Part shown: positions 1 to 9,500 of the stretch, piece by piece
Numbering within the stretch: the stretch's first letter is position 1
Layout of the letters: each line of letters begins with the position of its first letter
Source: JANWXD01 sp037446115
Lineage (GTDB): Bacteria > Acidobacteriota > Terriglobia > Bryobacterales > Bryobacteraceae
Assembly: GCA_037446115.1 (NCBI GenBank)
Contig: JBBIJF010000003.1
Location: forward strand, 1-64,000
DNA length: 64,000 bases
Direction of reading: 5' to 3'
The notes under the pieces: generated by a model
Database searches by the model: none
What the model was told of the DNA's origin: nothing
Seen by the model: the letters and a program-made list of their open reading frames with translations, nothing else
Made by a program: the position numbers and the translations under genes

Positions 1-2
1 GC

Positions 3-2819
3 GAGGGGACGGTGGACGTTTCCGGAAATACGGTGACGCTCACCAACCTGAACAGCCGCACGCGGTTTCTGACATCCTGGAACCCGGGGACCAAGATCTG
101 GATCTCCGGTTCCGCCCCCACCTGTCCACGCAACCTGTGCACGATCGTGAGCGTCGCAAGCCACAGCCAGCTCACGATCCAGGAGAGCCTGAACCTGACC
201 GGGGCCACCTATAAAGCCCTGAACTTCGGCTACCGGATCTGGAAGGCGACGGCCGCGGGCACGGTGTCGGTCAGTGTGCGGAAGTCCATCGCCTGGAGCC
301 GCATTACGATGCAGTGGGCCGGCGGGAGCCGGAGGAAGTGCTCCGAGGTTCCCGTTACGACTACCGTGGACCGGGACGGGAACCCGCTTCCGGCGCCGCT
401 CAAGGGCTATCTGTGCGTGGTTCCGCAGAATCCGTCACTCGATGCATGGCCTCCGGTGTGGTGGGTGAGCGAGGAGACCGGGGAATCCCGCATGGTGGCG
501 ATTCCCTGGCACGACATCGCTACTTACGTCCCAGGGACACCGAATGGGGACAAAGTGCGCCCAGGCGCGGTGTCATTCAACGGCCAGACTGTACGCTGGG
601 ACCCTGTGGACGGGCGCGCTTTCTATGCGATCATGGAAACCAACACCTCGGGCAAGTGGTCTGTATTCCGCATCCGTTACACCGGGGACTTCCGGGAATT
701 CAAGCCGAACTATCCTCAGGGGGGAGTCCGGCCGACACCACCGCTTGAGTGGGAGAATCTGTCGCCTCCGAGCCAGAATCGAAACATCGAGGCGCAGATT
801 GACGCCTATGGGCATCCGGGCTGGGATGCGAGCAAGTTCGGATACCCGCGTAACATGGGGAGTGCGCATTCGGGGACGATCGTCATGAACCTTCTCACCG
901 GAGGCCAGGACGGACCCTGCTGGATCTTTGCTTTTGGACTCGATGGCAACCTGGTGAAGATGTTCAACACCTGGGACGGCCAGCCGTGGGATGGTGTAAG
1001 TGAAAGTCCGGATCTGCGCTGGTTAGGGTGCCATTCACAGGACGGGAAATCTTTTCAACCGATCGGGTCCGCTCCGGGGTTCATCAGCGTCAGCCCTCCG
1101 AACGGAGGTTCTCCTGCGCTCCGAAACACCTCGCGCCTGCTCGGCGGTCCGTTTGAAACCCCGGTGATTGCCGTCAAGCGGCCCGCGGGATGGGATATGA
1201 CGAACACGAGCGTGAGCTCCACGATCGGAGATCCCAGCTACGATTCGACCTGCCCGGCCGACATCCCGGCGGTGTGGCAGAATCACGGTGCGACCGGGAA
1301 CAACTGCCTGACCATCCGCGTCGGGGGAGAGCCCTGCTCGGCGTTTGCCACGGCGAATGAAAAGATCTGGTGGCCGTGCCCGTGGGATTCGAACCGTTCG
1401 ACGTTTGCCGGCCAGACCATCCAGGTGGGCGATGTGGTGAATGACGCCCGCGCGGATACGACGGAGATGCTTCTGGTGGTCAAGAAGACGGTTCACGCGG
1501 TAAACGACATCGAGCTGGTCACCGTGCGCCGCTTCGACCGGTTCGAGCCGCAGTCTGTTCGGTTTTCTATGGTCTGCACGGATCAGACGCATAACAACGG
1601 CTGGAGCATTCGTCCCAGGGCGGGATGGTGCAGCGGGGGATTTGACTACTTCGTACCGGTCGGTGCGGGTCAGGCAATTCAGGAGCGCTGGATCTTCGGG
1701 CATGCCGATATCGGTGCCGGAGCAACGCCGGACACGATCAAGGCGGCCGGGAGCGGGGGATGGAAGCCGTCACAGCCCCCGCTCCAGCTACTCGGTCCGC
1801 AGAGCAGGGGTTTTACCAGTTTGCCGGGCGGCGCCTTCGACGGGTTTTCCGGAGCAAGCAGCGGCCTTCAGAGCTATCCGAGCATCGCGCAGTCCAACGC
1901 CGCGGGCGCGCAACGCTACTGGTATCTGGACAATCACCACATCGAACTATTGGGGAACCGCTCGATGAGCCCGGTGGCGGGCGAGAGCCACACATGGCAA
2001 ATCGGGGTGATCGGTTCAGTAGACATCAAGCGCCTGCCCATCGTTGCCTTCTCTTCGCACTATCTGCTCAAAGACATCAGCGGTCCGGGCAGCCTCATCA
2101 GCGACGCGACGCCGTGGACCTACTGCTACGCGTACCGGGCGGGGGAGTGCCGGCCGGGCTCGAGCGCGGGTCAACTCTTTGTCTCGGCCCCGAACATCAC
2201 CGGATCTTCGACCGCGTGCGCGCAATTCGACAACTGGGCGGATGTGGGAGGAATCCCGTGCGCGGTCTCGGGCCACACCGCAATGTCGTGGATCTTCCAG
2301 AAGCTGATAGACGGCTACGGGGGAATCTCGCGGAAGCTGTCTCTGGGATTCACCGGACACAACCGGCAGGTTCAGTTCACCCGCATTGACTCGATGCCGG
2401 AAGGCCGGTGGGTGAGGATACCCGGCTACTGGCTCGATGGCATACGGAGCGACTTCCTGATCGCCAAGACTCCGAGTGTGGAACCGGTGGACAGCATACC
2501 GCGAAACCGGTTTCGGCGGGTCGAAGTGAAAGTCCCGCCGATCGCCGGGGCCGCGAGCGCGGTTGTGGACTTCGGCTACGAGGAGTTCGGAGCCAGGACG
2601 GACTTCTATTGCACCACGAGGCAAGAACGGTGCACGGTGCCGGGCCAGACGCCGTTTTCGTTTGCATCGGAGCCGATCAGCCCGGCCCCGTGCGCGAGCG
2701 GGTGCACCGTTACGATTCCGGCGCTACCGCAGAAGGTACTTTACTATCGGGTGCGGTGGCTGGATGCGGCGGGGAATGTCGTATCCACCGGGCCTCTGCA
2801 TGCAAGAGCAACGGACTGA
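3..2819 (+). CDS. Large secreted protein of unknown function, 5' end outside window (paralogue A)
   Basis: The reading frame is open from the first bases, and the codons before the first GTG (position 12) already match the paralogue at 6596-10411 (GEGTVDVSGN in both), so the gene begins upstream and only its last ~938 residues are visible. I do not recognise a catalytic family. The protein is rich in Trp, Gly, Ser and paired Cys (for example PSCPRNLC-like and WTYCYAYRAGEC segments), as expected for an exported disulphide-bonded protein, and ends in a small all-beta-looking domain. Long blocks are identical to the paralogue (YKALNFGYRIWK, AGGSRRKCSEVP), so the pair arose by duplication. It converges on the sulfatase-like gene, leaving 56 bp between the two stops. 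Function unknown; adhesive, polymer-binding or enzymatic roles are all possible. Confidence 0.85.
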   Translation, partial: EGTVDVSGNTVTLTNLNSRTRFLTSWNPGTKIWISGSAPTCPRNLCTIVSVASHSQLTIQESLNLTGATYKALNFGYRIWKATAAGTVSVSVRKSIAWSRITMQWAGGSRRKCSEVPVTTTVDRDGNPLPAPLKGYLCVVPQNPSLDAWPPVWWVSEETGESRMVAIPWHDIATYVPGTPNGDKVRPGAVSFNGQTVRWDPVDGRAFYAIMETNTSGKWSVFRIRYTGDFREFKPNYPQGGVRPTPPLEWENLSPPSQNRNIEAQIDAYGHPGWDASKFGYPRNMGSAHSGTIVMNLLTGGQDGPCWIFAFGLDGNLVKMFNTWDGQPWDGVSESPDLRWLGCHSQDGKSFQPIGSAPGFISVSPPNGGSPALRNTSRLLGGPFETPVIAVKRPAGWDMTNTSVSSTIGDPSYDSTCPADIPAVWQNHGATGNNCLTIRVGGEPCSAFATANEKIWWPCPWDSNRSTFAGQTIQVGDVVNDARADTTEMLLVVKKTVHAVNDIELVTVRRFDRFEPQSVRFSMVCTDQTHNNGWSIRPRAGWCSGGFDYFVPVGAGQAIQERWIFGHADIGAGATPDTIKAAGSGGWKPSQPPLQLLGPQSRGFTSLPGGAFDGFSGASSGLQSYPSIAQSNAAGAQRYWYLDNHHIELLGNRSMSPVAGESHTWQIGVIGSVDIKRLPIVAFSSHYLLKDISGPGSLISDATPWTYCYAYRAGECRPGSSAGQLFVSAPNITGSSTACAQFDNWADVGGIPCAVSGHTAMSWIFQKLIDGYGGISRKLSLGFTGHNRQVQFTRIDSMPEGRWVRIPGYWLDGIRSDFLIAKTPSVEPVDSIPRNRFRRVEVKVPPIAGAASAVVDFGYEEFGARTDFYCTTRQERCTVPGQTPFSFASEPISPAPCASGCTVTIPALPQKVLYYRVRWLDAAGNVVSTGPLHARATD

Positions 2820-2875
2820 GCAAAAAAAGTCGGTTTCGCCGGTGCGATACGGGAACCGCTGTTTGGTCGAGGAAA

Positions 2876-5023
2876 TTACTGCGTGTAACCGAGCGACCTG
2901 AGCCGCTGCAGTGTGTCCCGATCGGGCTGCAGGGGCTCGGCTCGATGAGCGCGGCCGATCCAGCGTTTCAACTGCGCGTCGAGGGTTTCGACGATCGCGG
3001 GGTGGGAGTCGTAAAGGTTCCGCTTTTCCTGTGGATCGCCGGCCAAGTCGTAGAGCTCGCGCGTTCCCGCGGTTCCGCGAATCAGTTTGTAAGGCCACTC
3101 GATCACGGCACGGTCCACGCGACGAAACCGCGGATGGAGCGAGACGAAAATGGGAAGGGGGTACGACTCGCCGAGAAGGGCTCGGCCGGCCCGCGACTCC
3201 GGGTCCAGGAGGTTTCTTCCACTGAGTCGTTCCGGGCTTTTCAGCTTGAGGATCGCAAGCACGGTGGGCATGATGTCCACAAGGCTGGCAGGGGCGTCCT
3301 CCACGAGTGGGGTCTTCTGCTGCGGGTACTTGATGATCAACGGAACGCGAAGCTGGTCTTGATAGACGGACATCGGATGTCCCAGGAAGTTCCGCTCCCC
3401 TAAAGCCTCGCCGTGATCCGAAGTGATCACGATCAAACTGTTATCGTATACCTGCCGTTCCCGGAGACTCCGGAACAAGATGTGCAACTGTGAATCCAAG
3501 TAAGCGATGGCACCATCGTACTGAGAAACCAGGAACTCTTTTTCCGAGGCTGTAAGACTTCGCTGCAGAGAGCAGACCTGGTTCTGTACGATTCCGTAAT
3601 TACCGAACGCTTTGGAGTTCGGATCGCCGAACAGGCGGTTATAAGGGGCGGGGGGCAGATAGGGCCAATGCGCGTCCATATAGTTCAGGAAAATGAAAAA
3701 AGGACGCCGGCCTGCCTTAATTCTGTCGAGTATCGTGAGTGCCCTTCGGGTGACATCTTCAGCGGGACTATAGGCTTTACTCAGGTCCGCTGCCGCCGTA
3801 AAGCGCGACACGATGATGCGCAGCGGTTCCCGGAGTAGGTACGACGGTTGAAACCCGAGTGTCGGGTAGAGATTTTCGTAATAGGCGAAGCCTTGGTTCA
3901 AGTTGTAGGCGGGGCCCAGGTAGCCGGAATTGGCGGAGATCGCCGCCGTGACGTATCCGGCGCCCGTCAAGATTTCCGCCAGCGTGAGGAAGCGGTCCGC
4001 CAGGGGGTGCCCCAGGCCGGCACGGGATGCTTCGGCCGGCTCGGGAAGGCGAGCGCCGTGTTCGATGCCGTAGAGCCCGGTGAACAGCGAGGCGTGGCTG
4101 GTGAGGGTGACGTCGGAGGTGGCGAAGGCGTTCCGGTACAACGTGGCGCCACGGACGAAGTCGCGGAGCCCCGGGGTGGTGTCGGGCGCGTAGCCGTAGA
4201 CGGAGAGATGGTCCGCGCGGACGGTGTCGAGGACAATCAATATGATGTTCGGGGCAGAGGCTTGCGGAGCGGGAGCCAGGTGTTCGAGGCGGTCCAGGTT
4301 TGCACGAGACGGGGGATAAACGGCCGCGGCGAAGACTGCCAAGGCCGCCGAAAGGCCGGCGAGCGTCCGGGCAGAGAGTCTCGGGGATGAGTCCCCAGGT
4401 TTTCTGGCCAGCTTTGCGCTCAACCAGCCAACCAGCAGGACCCCGAGCAGGAACGAGGCAAGACCAAACCAACGGAGCTGGCGACTGTGTTTCCATAGGA
4501 CCTCGTGCGCCAGCCAGACTGAGCCCACCGCCATGAAGGAAGCGCTCCAGGCGTTGGCGGCAGGAGTGAACCGCAACGCCCAGGAGTCCGAGGACGCGGA
4601 CATGATCTGGAGTGCGGCTACAATGCCGAGCAACGCCAGTCCGGAGGCGCCCGCATCTGCAAACGGGAAGGGTCTGGTCCAGTAGCCGCCCAGAAGGAGG
4701 GTGACACTGAGAGCGCAGGAGGCAGGCAAAAACCACCGGCCAGGTTTCCAGGCAATCTTCCGCTTGGCCAGAAGCAAGAATTGGAGGCAGCCGAGGAAAG
4801 TTCCCAGTATCAGGCCCAGGAGCAGGTAGGCGGCAAGCGCCCCTGTTATGAGCTGCCAGGAGGCAAGCGGAGTGTGGGTGTAGCCAGCAGGCAGAAACCG
4901 TGGAGCGACGTTGGAAAAAAACGTCTCAGCGCACCAGTATGCCGTCCAAGCCAGTGCGCCGTAGACTGCGCCCGTGCCGGCGTGTCTTGGCAAGCTATGC
5001 TGACTCGGCGCGGTCAGTCGCAT
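2876..5023 (-). CDS. Membrane-anchored sulfatase/phosphotransferase-superfamily protein with Thr at the nucleophile position
   Basis: About 716 residues. The first ~240 hold several hydrophobic segments, then an alkaline-phosphatase-superfamily sulfatase domain starts at about residue 257 (NIILIVLDTVRADHLSVYGY, metal ligand Asp267) and includes SDHGEALGE near the C-terminus. At the place of the formylglycine motif C-x-P-S-R the sequence reads T307-L-T-S-H, so the Cys/Ser that becomes formylglycine in true sulfatases is absent. Thr at this position is the nucleophile in phosphoethanolamine and phosphoglycerol transferases, which also carry N-terminal membrane helices; a transferase on the periplasmic face is therefore as likely as a sulfatase. 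I prefer the ATG at 5023 over a TTG one codon earlier; GGAAC lies upstream. A TATAGT hexamer at 5069-5074 could be its -10. It sits between two paralogous secreted proteins and beside a GT-C enzyme. Confidence 0.85.
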   Translation of the reverse strand: MRLTAPSQHSLPRHAGTGAVYGALAWTAYWCAETFFSNVAPRFLPAGYTHTPLASWQLITGALAAYLLLGLILGTFLGCLQFLLLAKRKIAWKPGRWFLPASCALSVTLLLGGYWTRPFPFADAGASGLALLGIVAALQIMSASSDSWALRFTPAANAWSASFMAVGSVWLAHEVLWKHSRQLRWFGLASFLLGVLLVGWLSAKLARKPGDSSPRLSARTLAGLSAALAVFAAAVYPPSRANLDRLEHLAPAPQASAPNIILIVLDTVRADHLSVYGYAPDTTPGLRDFVRGATLYRNAFATSDVTLTSHASLFTGLYGIEHGARLPEPAEASRAGLGHPLADRFLTLAEILTGAGYVTAAISANSGYLGPAYNLNQGFAYYENLYPTLGFQPSYLLREPLRIIVSRFTAAADLSKAYSPAEDVTRRALTILDRIKAGRRPFFIFLNYMDAHWPYLPPAPYNRLFGDPNSKAFGNYGIVQNQVCSLQRSLTASEKEFLVSQYDGAIAYLDSQLHILFRSLRERQVYDNSLIVITSDHGEALGERNFLGHPMSVYQDQLRVPLIIKYPQQKTPLVEDAPASLVDIMPTVLAILKLKSPERLSGRNLLDPESRAGRALLGESYPLPIFVSLHPRFRRVDRAVIEWPYKLIRGTAGTRELYDLAGDPQEKRNLYDSHPAIVETLDAQLKRWIGRAHRAEPLQPDRDTLQRLRSLGYTQ

Positions 5024-5217
5024 CAAGCTGTTCCGGCACGGCTGACTCTAAGGTGAGGTAAAAATTTCACTATAGCACGAATGAGGGGCCTTCGAGGAGT
5101 GCTGTCGGCGACGGCCTTAGCGTGTATTCGAGCGCAACGTGCGTCGGGCACAAAGGTGAAGGGCCGGGTGTGGTGCGAGCGCCCGCGGGGAGCTGGGTTA
5201 GAATGCGGAGAGCAAAC

Positions 5218-6492
5218 GTGACCGTCTTTTGGGAAGCGTACCGCCGCCTACAGCAGTGGCCGCGAAGCCGGTTCCTGGTGTTGATCATCGTTGTGAGCTT
5301 TCTGCTGCGGGCCGGGGCGGTGGCCGTGCTGCGGGATCCGTACCGGGTTCATGGCCCGGAGACGAACGCCGACGGGGTGTTTTACCATCAGATCGCCGTC
5401 AATCTGGCCCGGGGGGAAGGCTACGTGATCACACCCGGGCGCCCCACCCGGTACTGGATGCCGGGTTTTCCTCTACTGCTGGCCGGGATTTACCGTGCGG
5501 CGGGCGAACGGCCTGAGTTCGTGTATCTGTCGCTTTGCGTGTTGGGGACGATCGCCTGCCTGATCGCATACTGGCTGGGAGTGCGGCTCGGCGGAGAGTC
5601 GTTCGGCCGGACAGCCTCCCTGCTGGGCGCATTCTATGTACCGCACATCTATCTGGCGAGCGTTTTTCTTTCCGAGAATCTTTTTGCGGTGGTTGTGGGC
5701 GTGGCGGCTGTGTTTGCCGTCCGGTTTCTGCAGACGGGGCGATGGCGAGATCTGGCGGCTGCGGCGTTCACCGCGGGTTTGGGGGTGTTGACTCGCCCTT
5801 TTCTGCTTGCAGGAGCGATCGTCTTCGCCGTGTGGCTGTTGGTGCGGAGAGGGCAGGGAAGACTTCAGAAGCTCCAGGCGGTGGCGTACGTGTGCGGCGT
5901 CCTGGTTGTGCTCAGTCCGTGGGTGGTCCGCAATTACCTGCTGGACGGGCGGATTGTGGTGCTCACGACCGGTGCGGGAGTGACGTTCCACGGAGCGAAC
6001 AACGACATCGTACTGGGGGATGTTACTCGCTGGGGGACGTGGATTCCCACCTCGGAGCTGCCGGAGGGGGTGATGGTGAGCCGGGTCAAAGATGAGTGGG
6101 TACGCGACCGGATGCACTGGCAGCTCGGCCTGCGCTGGGCCCGGGAACACTGGACGTGGGAGCCGCTGCTGACGCTGGCGCGGTTTGTGCGGTTCTGGCT
6201 TCCGGATTTCGACTCATCGAACCGGGCCTACGTGGCGATGCAGATGGTGACGTACACGCCGTTCTTAGTCCTGCTACTGGCGGCGATCCCGGCGCTCGGC
6301 CGGGGCGGGGAGGCCAGGAGGGCAGAGTGGACCGCGGTACATGCGTTTCTGGCGGCTTCCGTACTTGCGGCTGTGATATTCTGGGGAGGTCCTCGTTTCC
6401 GCGACGGCAACGCCCCGCTGCTAATGGTCTATGCAGCGCTCGGGGCGAGGCGGATCGAACGCGGGGCGGGGCGTTTGTTTGTAAGATCTTAG
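5218..6492 (+). CDS. GT-C superfamily (GT39/ArnT-like) membrane glycosyltransferase
   Basis: About 424 residues with many hydrophobic helices. The first periplasmic loop carries an acidic segment followed by conserved aromatic and proline positions (ETNADGVFYHQIAVNL, TRYWMPGFPLLLAG), the pattern of polyprenyl-phosphate-sugar-dependent GT-C transferases. The frame is open upstream to 5122, but the N-terminal extension looks non-coding; GTG at 5218 has GGAG 7 nt before it, and ATG 5203 is an alternative. The donor and acceptor cannot be told from sequence. It lies divergent to the sulfatase-like gene and 103 bp before the large secreted paralogue, so it might glycosylate a surface protein, but that is only context. 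Confidence 0.8.
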   Translation: MTVFWEAYRRLQQWPRSRFLVLIIVVSFLLRAGAVAVLRDPYRVHGPETNADGVFYHQIAVNLARGEGYVITPGRPTRYWMPGFPLLLAGIYRAAGERPEFVYLSLCVLGTIACLIAYWLGVRLGGESFGRTASLLGAFYVPHIYLASVFLSENLFAVVVGVAAVFAVRFLQTGRWRDLAAAAFTAGLGVLTRPFLLAGAIVFAVWLLVRRGQGRLQKLQAVAYVCGVLVVLSPWVVRNYLLDGRIVVLTTGAGVTFHGANNDIVLGDVTRWGTWIPTSELPEGVMVSRVKDEWVRDRMHWQLGLRWAREHWTWEPLLTLARFVRFWLPDFDSSNRAYVAMQMVTYTPFLVLLLAAIPALGRGGEARRAEWTAVHAFLAASVLAAVIFWGGPRFRDGNAPLLMVYAALGARRIERGAGRLFVRS

Positions 6493-6595
6493 GACGCACA
6501 GGGCGCGGCAGGGAGACGCCACGGCGGCGGGGCGGGAGGACGCCGGTACGGGCATGCGTCCGGCGCTCTGGCGACCGCGAAGACATGGGAGCACG

Positions 6596-9500
6596 ATGAG
6601 GAGAAGATTCTGGTTTGTCTGGCCGGTCATGCCGCTGGCGGCCCAGGTGACGGGCCTGCAAGTCACCGGAGTAACCAACACTCAGGCGGTCCTCTCATAT
6701 ACGGCGCCGGACACGGCGCCGTGCACCATCGAGGTCAGCGAGTCGCCCACCTACGCGCCGGTGGTGCACGATGTGAATGGGAATCTGTTCGCCGGAGCCG
6801 ACTCCGATGCGGGCCGTAACCTAGCCAGCGGGCGGTCGCGCGTGGTGGTGATCGGCAAGCGCCGCTCGGACAAAGCGCAGGACGGCCGACTGTACTCCCG
6901 GGCCCTGGCGGCGGACACGGATCACTACGTCCGGGTGACGTGTGGTTCCTCTCAGGCGGTGACGCAGTTCCGCACGAAGACGATTGCGTGGGGCGACACT
7001 TCGAGCGAGCCGCCGCCGTTCCACCCCGACGGGTTCGGCAACTACGGATGGCCTTCGATTGACTGGACGCCGGCGGGCCGCGACAAAGAATACGTGGATC
7101 CGATGACGGGGGTGAAGCTGAAGCTGATGGCCTGGCCCGGGGCCGGCAACAGTGCGCGGGGGGAAGCCGTGGTCCACCAAGATTTGTGGTGGGACTGGCA
7201 GGGCGCCTGGACCAACGCACAGGAGATCCGCAGCGGGGGAACGGCGGCTCTGGCGGCGACTTCGAGGGCAAACGCACCGATTTTTGTGGGGATCGAACCC
7301 CGGTCTGGGGTGAAAATCCCTTATGAGGGGACGGGCGCGGGGAACTTCGCCATCAACTGGACGATTGACGATGTCGGTTTACGGATTTACGGCTCCGGCA
7401 CGGATGGGAATCCTGCCAACCGTACGATTCAGGTGTGCCTTTCGATGGACAGCGGGCAGAGCTGCCACAGTCCGGCCGTCAGCGTGACGCTGCCGCAGGG
7501 GCGTGCGGCGGACAACGGCGTGTTTCCGCAGAGCTACCCGACGCCGATGTTCGCGTCCTGGGGCATGCAGCCGTTGCGCAGGGGTGTGGACTGGCCGAAG
7601 GGCGAGGGCACGGTGGACGTCAGCGGGAATGTCGTCACGCTGAGGAACGTGAACACTCAGACGATGTTCCTGGCGAGCTGGCCTGCCGGGACGAAGATCT
7701 GGATCGGGGGCTCGGCCCCGAGCTGTCCGCGCAATCTGTGTACGATCCGGAGCGTGCAGAGCGCCTCGCAGCTGACGATCCAAGAGAGCCTGAACCTTGC
7801 GGGTGCGACCTACAAGGCGCTCAATTTTGGGTACCGGATCTGGAAAACCACGAACGCGGGGACGGTTTCGGTGAGCATCCGGAAGGCGATCGCGTGGAGC
7901 AAGACGACACAGCAGTGGGCGGGAGGGAGCCGAAGGAAATGCTCCGAGGTGCCGACCACGACGAATGTGGACCGGGACGGCAACCCGCTGGCGGCGCCGC
8001 TCAAGGGCTATCTGTGCGTGGTTCCGCAGAATCCGGCGATTGACGGCACGCCTCCGCTTTGGTGGGTGAGTGAACAAACCGGCGAATCCAGACTGGTGGC
8101 GATTCCCTGGCACGACATCGCCCGGTACGGGCCGGGTACCACGCTGAGTCAGGACAAGATGCGTCCGGGGCAGGCGGGTTTCAACGGGCAGACAGTCCGG
8201 TTCGACCGCACGGATGGCAGAGTCTTTTATGCGGTGATGGAGACCAATAGCGGCAAATGGTCTATATTCAAGGTACGTTACACGGGAGACTTCCGCGAGT
8301 TCAAGCCGGGCTATCCGTTCGAGAACCAGCGACCGGTGCCTCCGCTGGAGTGGGAAAATCTGACCAAGCCGAGCCAGAACCGTGACATCTGGTCTCAGAT
8401 TGACGCCTACGGACATCCCGAGTGGGACCCGAACAAGTTTGGGTATCCGCGGGTGGCTTACAGCGCCGATTCGGGAGCGATCGTCATGCCGCTCAATACG
8501 GGCGGCCAAGACAGTCCGTGCTGGATGTTCATCTTCGGACTGGACGGGAACCTGATCCGGATGCTGAACTCCTGGGGTGGCGCTCCCTGGGACGGCGTGA
8601 GTGACCCAGATATACGGTGGATGGGGTGTCACTCCATGGACGGGAGAGCGATTCCTCCGATGGGGGCGATGCCGGGATTTACGACGATGTCCACGGTGAA
8701 CGGAGGTTCGCCGGGTTTGCGGAACAATCAACGGCTGCTGGGAGGGCCGTTCGAAAGCCGCGTCATCGCCGTCAAGCGTGCAAACGGTTGGGACACTCAA
8801 AACACTTCCGTGAGTGCGACCATCGGGGACGCGAGCTATGATCCGAATTGTCCCTCCGACATTCCCGCGGTCTGGCAGAAGTGGGGAGCAACGGGGAAGA
8901 ACTGCCTGACCATACGGATCGCGGGGGAGCCCTGTTCGGCTTACGCAACGAGTAAGGAGAAAACCTGGTGGCCGTGTCCGTGGGATTCGAACCGGTCCAC
9001 CTTTGCGGGTCAGACCCTTCAGGTAGGGGATGTGGTCCGGGATGCCGCCAACGACAACTCCGAGATGCTGCTGGTGGTGCGGAAGATTGTCCGGGCGGTG
9101 AATGATATCGAACTGGTGACGGTGCGCCGGTACGATCGGTTCCGCGGGCTGGGCTCCGTGCCCTGTACGGTTCAGTCTCACGCAAACGGATGGTCCATCC
9201 GGCCGAGCCCGCACTGGTGCCACTGGGTTTATCTGTACTACGTCTCGGTCGGTCCGCAGCCGCAGAACATTCTCGAGACCGGGATCTACGGGCATGCCGA
9301 TACCGGCCCGGGGGAAACTCCGGGAACGATCCGGCAAGTGGGAGGCGGCGCTTGGAAACCGTCGCTGCCGGTGCTGGAGTCGCTTGGCAAGAATAATGCG
9401 CTGATCCGGCGTTTGCCCGGGGCTGCGTTCGATGGTGTAACCGGTGCGGGGGGCGGGCTGCAGACCTATCCTTCGCTGGCGCAATACAACGCCACCGGGG

